Origin: JACQAP01 sp035548375
Lineage (GTDB): Bacteria; Pseudomonadota; Gammaproteobacteria; Burkholderiales; JACQAP01
Assembly (NCBI GenBank): GCA_035548375.1
Contig: DASZTG010000078.1
Span: 1-64,000, forward strand
DNA length: 64,000 bases
Direction of reading: 5' to 3'
Shown here: positions 61,106 to 64,000 of the stretch, piece after piece
Layout: each line of letters begins with the position of its first letter
Numbering within the stretch: the stretch's first letter is position 1
Position numbers and translations under genes: made by a program
The notes under the pieces: generated by a model
Database searches by the model: none
The model's input: only the letters and a program-made list of their open reading frames with translations
Told to the model about the DNA's origin: nothing

Positions 61106-63208
61106 TCAGGCGCGGCGCTTGCGGCCTTTCGGGATGGGCACGACCTTGCCCTCGGTGCCGGTCGCCCTGGATGCGCCCGGCGCGCCGTCGACATCCGGCA
61201 CGCCGAAGGCGAGTTCCTTCAGGTCCCTGAGCTGGTCGCGCAGTTGTGCCGCGCGCTCGAATTCGAGGTTCCTCGCCGCGTCGAGCATCTCGCGCTCGAC
61301 GCGCTTCAATTCCTTCAGCAGGTCCTTCTCGCTCATCGCGTCGTATTGCGCGAGCTTTTGCGCCGCCTTGCGATCGAGCTCGGCCGAGGCATCGTACACG
61401 CCGTCGATCATGTCGCGGATGCGCTTCGATACGCCTGTCGGCGTGATCCCATGCGCCTCGTTGTAGCTGGTCTGCTTCTGCCGGCGGCGATCCGTTTCGG
61501 CGATGGCCCGCGACATGGAATCCGTGACCTTGTCCGCGTACATGATCGCGGTGCCGTTCAGGTGACGCGCCGCGCGGCCTATCGTCTGGATCAATGAGCG
61601 CTCCGATCGCAGGAAGCCCTCCTTGTCCGCGTCGAGGATGGCGACCAGCGACACCTCGGGAATGTCCAGGCCTTCGCGCAGCAGGTTGATGCCCACCAGC
61701 ACGTCGAACTGGCCCAACCGCAGGTCGCGAATGATTTCCACGCGCTCCACGGTCTCGATGTCCGAATGCAGGTAGCGCACCTTGACGCCATGCTCGGAGA
61801 GGTAATCCGTCAAATCCTCGGCCATGCGCTTGGTCAGCGTCGTGACGAGGACTCTTTCCTGGCGCGCGACGCGTTCGGTGATTTGCGACAGCAGGTCGTC
61901 GACCTGCGTGGCTGCGGGCCTGACCTCGATGATCGGGTCGACGAGCCCGGTCGGCCTCACTACCTGCTCGACCACCTGGCCCTGGTGCTCGCGCTCGTAT
62001 TCCGCGGGGGTGGCGGAGACGAAAATCGCCTGCGGCATGATTTTCTCGAATTCGTCGAAGCGCAGCGGCCGGTTGTCCAGCGCGCTCGGCAGGCGAAACC
62101 CGTAGTCGACCAGGTTCTCCTTGCGCGCGCGATCGCCCTTGTACATGCCGCCGATCTGCGGAATCGTGACATGGCTCTCGTCGATGATCATCAGCGCGTT
62201 GAGCGGCAGGTAGTCGAGCAGCGTGGGCGGCGGCTCGCCGGGCTTGCGGCCCGACAAATGGCGAGAGTAGTTTTCGATGCCCTTGCAGAAGCCGAGCTCG
62301 TTCAGCATCTCCAGGTCGAAGCGCGTGCGCTGCTCGATGCGCTGGCATTCGACCAGCTTGCCTGTCTTCTGGAAGGTCTCGATGCGTTCGCGCAGCTCGA
62401 CCTTGATCGCCTCGATCGCGCGCAGCGTGGTGCTTCGCGGCGTCACGTAGTGGCTCGACGGGTAGACCGTGAAGCGCGGCACCTTCTGGATGGTTTGCCC
62501 GGTCAGCGGATCGAACAGGGCCAGGGTTTCGACGTCATCATCGAACAGCGTGATGCGTAGTGCCGATTCCGAGTTTTCGGCCGGAAAGACGTCGACCACG
62601 TCTCCCCTCACCCGGAATACGCCGCGCTTGAATTCGAAGTCGTTGCGGTCGTACTGCATCTCCGTGAGCCGCGTAATGATCTCGCGCTGGCTGGTGCGTT
62701 CCTTTTCGCGCAGGTGCAGGATCATGCCGTGGTAGTCGACCGGGTCGCCGATGCCGTAGATGGCGGAGACCGTCGCCACGATCACCGAGTCGTCACGCTC
62801 GAGCAGCGACTTCGTGGCAGACAGGCGCATCTGCTCGATGTGGTCATTGATGCTCGAGTCTTTTTCGATGAACAGGTCGCGCGAAGGCACGTAGGCCTCG
62901 GGCTGGTAGTAGTCGTAATACGAGACGAAATATTCGACCGCGTTCTCCGGGAAGAACTCGCGCATCTCCGCATAGAGCTGTGCTGCCAGCGTCTTGTTCG
63001 GCGCCATCACGATGGCCGGCCTGCCGGTGCGCGCGATCACGTTGGCCATCGTGTAGGTCTTGCCGGAACCGGTGACGCCGAGCAGCGTCTGGAAGGCGAG
63101 GCCGTCGCTCAGGCCCTCGACGAGCGCGGCAATGGCCTCGGGCTGGTCTCCCGATGGCTCGAACGGCTGGTGAAGGCGAAACGGACTATTGGGGAAGGTT
63201 ACGGGCAC
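61106..63208 (-). CDS. uvrB: Excinuclease ABC subunit B
   Basis: I use GTG 63208, giving 700 residues that open PVTFPNSPFRLHQPFEPSGD; the open frame runs upstream. It has Walker A GVTGSGKTYTMANVI and the beta-hairpin YYDYYQPEAYVPSRD. Later helicase motifs are IDESHVTIPQ, FVSATPAEYE and QTIGRAARHLNG, and it ends in the UvrC-binding UVR helix (KELKRVEREMLDAARNLEFE). It verifies DNA damage with UvrA. It is divergent from the aminotransferase with only 39 bases between. Confidence 0.96.
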   Translation of the reverse strand: MPVTFPNSPFRLHQPFEPSGDQPEAIAALVEGLSDGLAFQTLLGVTGSGKTYTMANVIARTGRPAIVMAPNKTLAAQLYAEMREFFPENAVEYFVSYYDYYQPEAYVPSRDLFIEKDSSINDHIEQMRLSATKSLLERDDSVIVATVSAIYGIGDPVDYHGMILHLREKERTSQREIITRLTEMQYDRNDFEFKRGVFRVRGDVVDVFPAENSESALRITLFDDDVETLALFDPLTGQTIQKVPRFTVYPSSHYVTPRSTTLRAIEAIKVELRERIETFQKTGKLVECQRIEQRTRFDLEMLNELGFCKGIENYSRHLSGRKPGEPPPTLLDYLPLNALMIIDESHVTIPQIGGMYKGDRARKENLVDYGFRLPSALDNRPLRFDEFEKIMPQAIFVSATPAEYEREHQGQVVEQVVRPTGLVDPIIEVRPAATQVDDLLSQITERVARQERVLVTTLTKRMAEDLTDYLSEHGVKVRYLHSDIETVERVEIIRDLRLGQFDVLVGINLLREGLDIPEVSLVAILDADKEGFLRSERSLIQTIGRAARHLNGTAIMYADKVTDSMSRAIAETDRRRQKQTSYNEAHGITPTGVSKRIRDMIDGVYDASAELDRKAAQKLAQYDAMSEKDLLKELKRVEREMLDAARNLEFERAAQLRDQLRDLKELAFGVPDVDGAPGASRATGTEGKVVPIPKGRKRRA

Positions 63209-63247
63209 GGTACAATGTCGGCCTTCTGAATTTTCGATGTTATCACG

Positions 63248-64000
63248 ATGAACGCTCCGCACTCCGCATCGCCGCTCGCCTCCGTCCAGATGGCGCCGAA
63301 GGATCCGATCCTCGGCGTCACCGAAACCTTCAACGCCGACAAGAACCCGAAAAAAACCAATCTCGGCGTGGGCATCTATTACGGCGCGGACGGCAAGGTG
63401 CCGTTGCTCGAATGCGTTCGCAAGGCGGAGTTGCGGCTGGCGGAAAAGTCCGCCCCGCGCAGCTACCTGCCGATCGACGGCCTGCCAGCCTATGACAAGG
63501 CCGTGCGGGAATTGGTTTTCGGCGCGGAGAGTCCCGCCGTCGCCGAAGGCCGGGTCATTACCTTGCAGGCGCTCGGCGGCACCGGCGGCCTCAAGATCGG
63601 CGCGGATTTCCTTCGCAAGCTGCTGCCGCAATCCGAGGTCTGGATTTCCGACCCGAGCTGGGAAAACCATCGCGCGTTGTTCGAGAACGCCGGCTTCACG
63701 GTCAATGCCTACCCCTACTACGACGCGGCAACGCACGGGCTCAACTTCGCCGGCATGCTGCAATCCATGAAAACCTGCGCGCCGGGAAGCATCGTTGTCC
63801 TGCACGCCTGCTGCCACAACCCGACCGGCGTGGATTTGTCCGGCGACCAGTGGGCGCAGGTCATCGATGTCGTCGTCTCGCGCGGCCTCATGCCGTTCGT
63901 CGACATCGCCTACCAGGGCTTTGGCGACGGCATCGATGCCGACGGTGAAGTCGTGCGGCTGTTTGCCAAAGCGGGCTGCCCGGTGTTCGTGTCGAATTCG
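63248..64000 (+). CDS. Aromatic/aspartate aminotransferase, 3' partial
   Basis: The frame from ATG 63248 is open to the end of the window (251 codons). It begins MNAPHSASPLASVQMAPKDP and contains the class I signatures TNLGVGIYYGADGKVPLLE, YLPIDGLPAYDKAV, ALGGTGGLKIGADFL (PLP phosphate contact), WENHRALFENAG and HACCHNPTGVDLS with VDIAYQGFGDG. The PLP lysine lies beyond the edge. This is the TyrB/AspC group of PLP-dependent transaminases that make aromatic amino acids or aspartate. Confidence 0.94.
   Translation, partial: MNAPHSASPLASVQMAPKDPILGVTETFNADKNPKKTNLGVGIYYGADGKVPLLECVRKAELRLAEKSAPRSYLPIDGLPAYDKAVRELVFGAESPAVAEGRVITLQALGGTGGLKIGADFLRKLLPQSEVWISDPSWENHRALFENAGFTVNAYPYYDAATHGLNFAGMLQSMKTCAPGSIVVLHACCHNPTGVDLSGDQWAQVIDVVVSRGLMPFVDIAYQGFGDGIDADGEVVRLFAKAGCPVFVSNS

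Overview
The window reads as chromosomal DNA of a betaproteobacterium. The evidence is the gene order plsX-fabH-fabD-fabG-acpP-fabF-mltG-tmk-holB-tatD, the high-GC coding sequence, the type II secretion genes split into two divergent blocks, and an exopolysaccharide (EPS) export module of the kind found beside exosortase A (XrtA/EpsH) in this class. The order and genus cannot be set from sequence alone.

Region 1 (1-13047) makes and decorates a polysaccharide. It holds a Wzy/ligase-type membrane protein cut by the window edge, five glycosyltransferases, an adenylate-forming CapK/PaaK-like ligase, a GNAT protein, a left-handed beta-helix acyltransferase, a SAM methyltransferase, and an MBOAT plus SGNH pair for O-acylation. 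One GT4 gene lies on the opposite strand and has no canonical start codon for its conserved N-terminus. Region 2 (13080-20299, all minus strand) encodes four predicted secreted proteins: two jelly-roll proteins that share a short C-terminal tail, and two lipoproteins built of four or five Ig-like repeats capped by a fibronectin III module. One of the lipoproteins has a sigma-54-type promoter and a clear terminator. I consider this block the most likely part of the window to hold undescribed biology.

Region 3 (21373-28923) is the EPS priming and export operon: EpsB priming transferase, a small unknown protein, EpsE export lipoprotein, EpsF chain-length protein, EpsG BY-kinase, EpsL-like beta-barrel and an ExeA-like ATPase. 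No exosortase or PEP-CTERM substrate is visible. Region 4 (28995-40231) is a type II secretion system: gspGHIJKLMN on the minus strand and gspCDEF on the plus strand. An outer-membrane barrel protein, tRNA-Leu(UAA) and a SpoU-type RNA methyltransferase follow.

Region 5 (42184-43530) is less GC-rich, holds genes I do not recognise, and ends in a near-perfect chromosomal dif site (43464-43491). Genes nearest to it on the left run mostly on plus and those on the right on minus, so both sides point at dif. This fits a replication terminus. Region 6 (43531-64000) is housekeeping: tatD, holB, tmk, mltG, the fatty-acid cluster, rpmF, yceD, yceF, an RsmI-like methyltransferase, sppA, a Rieske protein, gph, rluC, rne with a long structured leader, a low-molecular-weight phosphatase, uvrB and a partial aromatic aminotransferase.
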